5,485 nt of DNA from Hyphomicrobiales bacterium (lineage in GTDB: Bacteria > Pseudomonadota > Alphaproteobacteria > Rhizobiales > S144-35): the NCBI GenBank assembly GCA_015494185.1, contig WGBT01000366.1:1-5485 (forward strand), in the 5' to 3' direction. The translations under genes were made by a program, and so were the position numbers. Position 1 is the stretch's first letter, and each line of letters starts with the position of its first letter. Below the pieces are notes generated by a model. The model saw only the letters and a list, made by a program, of their open reading frames with translations. It was not told where the DNA came from and did not search any database. Shown here one piece after another: positions 5,270 through 5,485 of the stretch.

Positions 5270-5485
5270 TCAATGCAGCGTATGGGGTGTTGTGGTGTTG
5301 CAATCGAGCAATGCACAAACCGCAGCATCGATCGAACGGGTATCGTGCAGCACAATATCTGGCCCATAAGTTTCCACAGGTTCAATGGAATAGCCATAGC
5401 TGACCGCAATGATTGGCAACCCAGCCGCCTGCGCAGCCATAATATCGACTTCACTGTCGCCGATCACCACCGAACGGCTGGGATC
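5270..5485 (-). CDS. gph: HAD-family phosphatase, probably phosphoglycolate phosphatase, C-terminal fragment
   Basis: Only the last 71 residues are visible; the N-terminal nucleophile motif and the cap lie beyond the right edge. The fragment begins DPSRSVVIGDSEVDIMAAQ and contains the HAD motif IV signature GDSxxD. AAGLPIIAVSYGYS follows, which is characteristic of Gph-type proteins, as is a late segment of the form PDIVLHDTRSIDAAV. Gph hydrolyses 2-phosphoglycolate, which arises from oxidative DNA damage repair or from RuBisCO side reactions. MupP-type and other HAD phosphatases share this C-terminus, so the exact substrate is not proven from this piece. The frame is open from the window edge to a TGA at 5272-5270, and the gene converges on the LivJ-like gene. 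The short tail (LLDCNTTTPHTLH) is not conserved to my knowledge. Confidence 0.82.
   Translation of the reverse strand, partial: DPSRSVVIGDSEVDIMAAQAAGLPIIAVSYGYSIEPVETYGPDIVLHDTRSIDAAVCALLDCNTTTPHTLH

Noticed and set aside
1..5485. Search for CRISPR arrays, tRNA/rRNA genes, transposases, toxin-antitoxin or defence genes.
   Set aside because: Nothing matching these was seen on either strand. The only tandem array is the 18-bp coding repeat in alr, which has no spacers.

Overview
The window looks like chromosomal DNA of an alphaproteobacterium. The evidence is a GC-rich composition (high 50s percent by eye), the alr-radA gene order common in that class, and an AapJ-type amino-acid binding protein with alphaproteobacterial character. 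I cannot name a genus. There are five genes: three complete and two cut by the window edges.

Layout. Positions 1-1145 (minus) hold most of radA, the RadA/Sms recombination ATPase, whose C-terminus lies beyond the left edge. Positions 1209-2489 (minus) hold alr, the PLP-dependent alanine racemase. It has an unusual N-terminal extension of about 63 residues that contains five tandem copies of the hexapeptide GPTERP. alr and radA are co-directional, share a frame and are separated by 63 nt, so they probably form an operon. A perfect 9-bp inverted repeat bridges the alr stop codon and the gap. A divergent intergenic region of about 290 bp (2490-2779) carries a candidate sigma70 promoter for alr and several palindromes on the side facing the next gene.

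Positions 2780-3811 (plus) encode an AapJ/BztA-type periplasmic binding protein for polar amino acids. Positions 3925-5124 (plus) encode a second periplasmic binding protein of the LivJ type (Peripla_BP_6 fold). No permease or ATPase gene accompanies either within the window. The 113-bp gap between them contains a tandem 11-bp repeat and a potential hairpin that reaches into the Shine-Dalgarno sequence of the second gene. A convergent gap (5125-5269) separates this pair from the 3' end of a HAD-family phosphatase gene, probably gph, at 5270-5485 (minus).

Taken together, the left half is housekeeping (D-alanine for peptidoglycan, DNA repair). The middle is amino-acid or related solute capture, with permeases presumably encoded elsewhere. 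The right edge is probably phosphoglycolate salvage. I see no mobile element, CRISPR array, RNA gene or defence system. The points most worth a second look are the repeat-bearing Alr extension, the LivJ-like protein in which several ligand-contact positions appear replaced, and the structured leaders of the two binding-protein genes.
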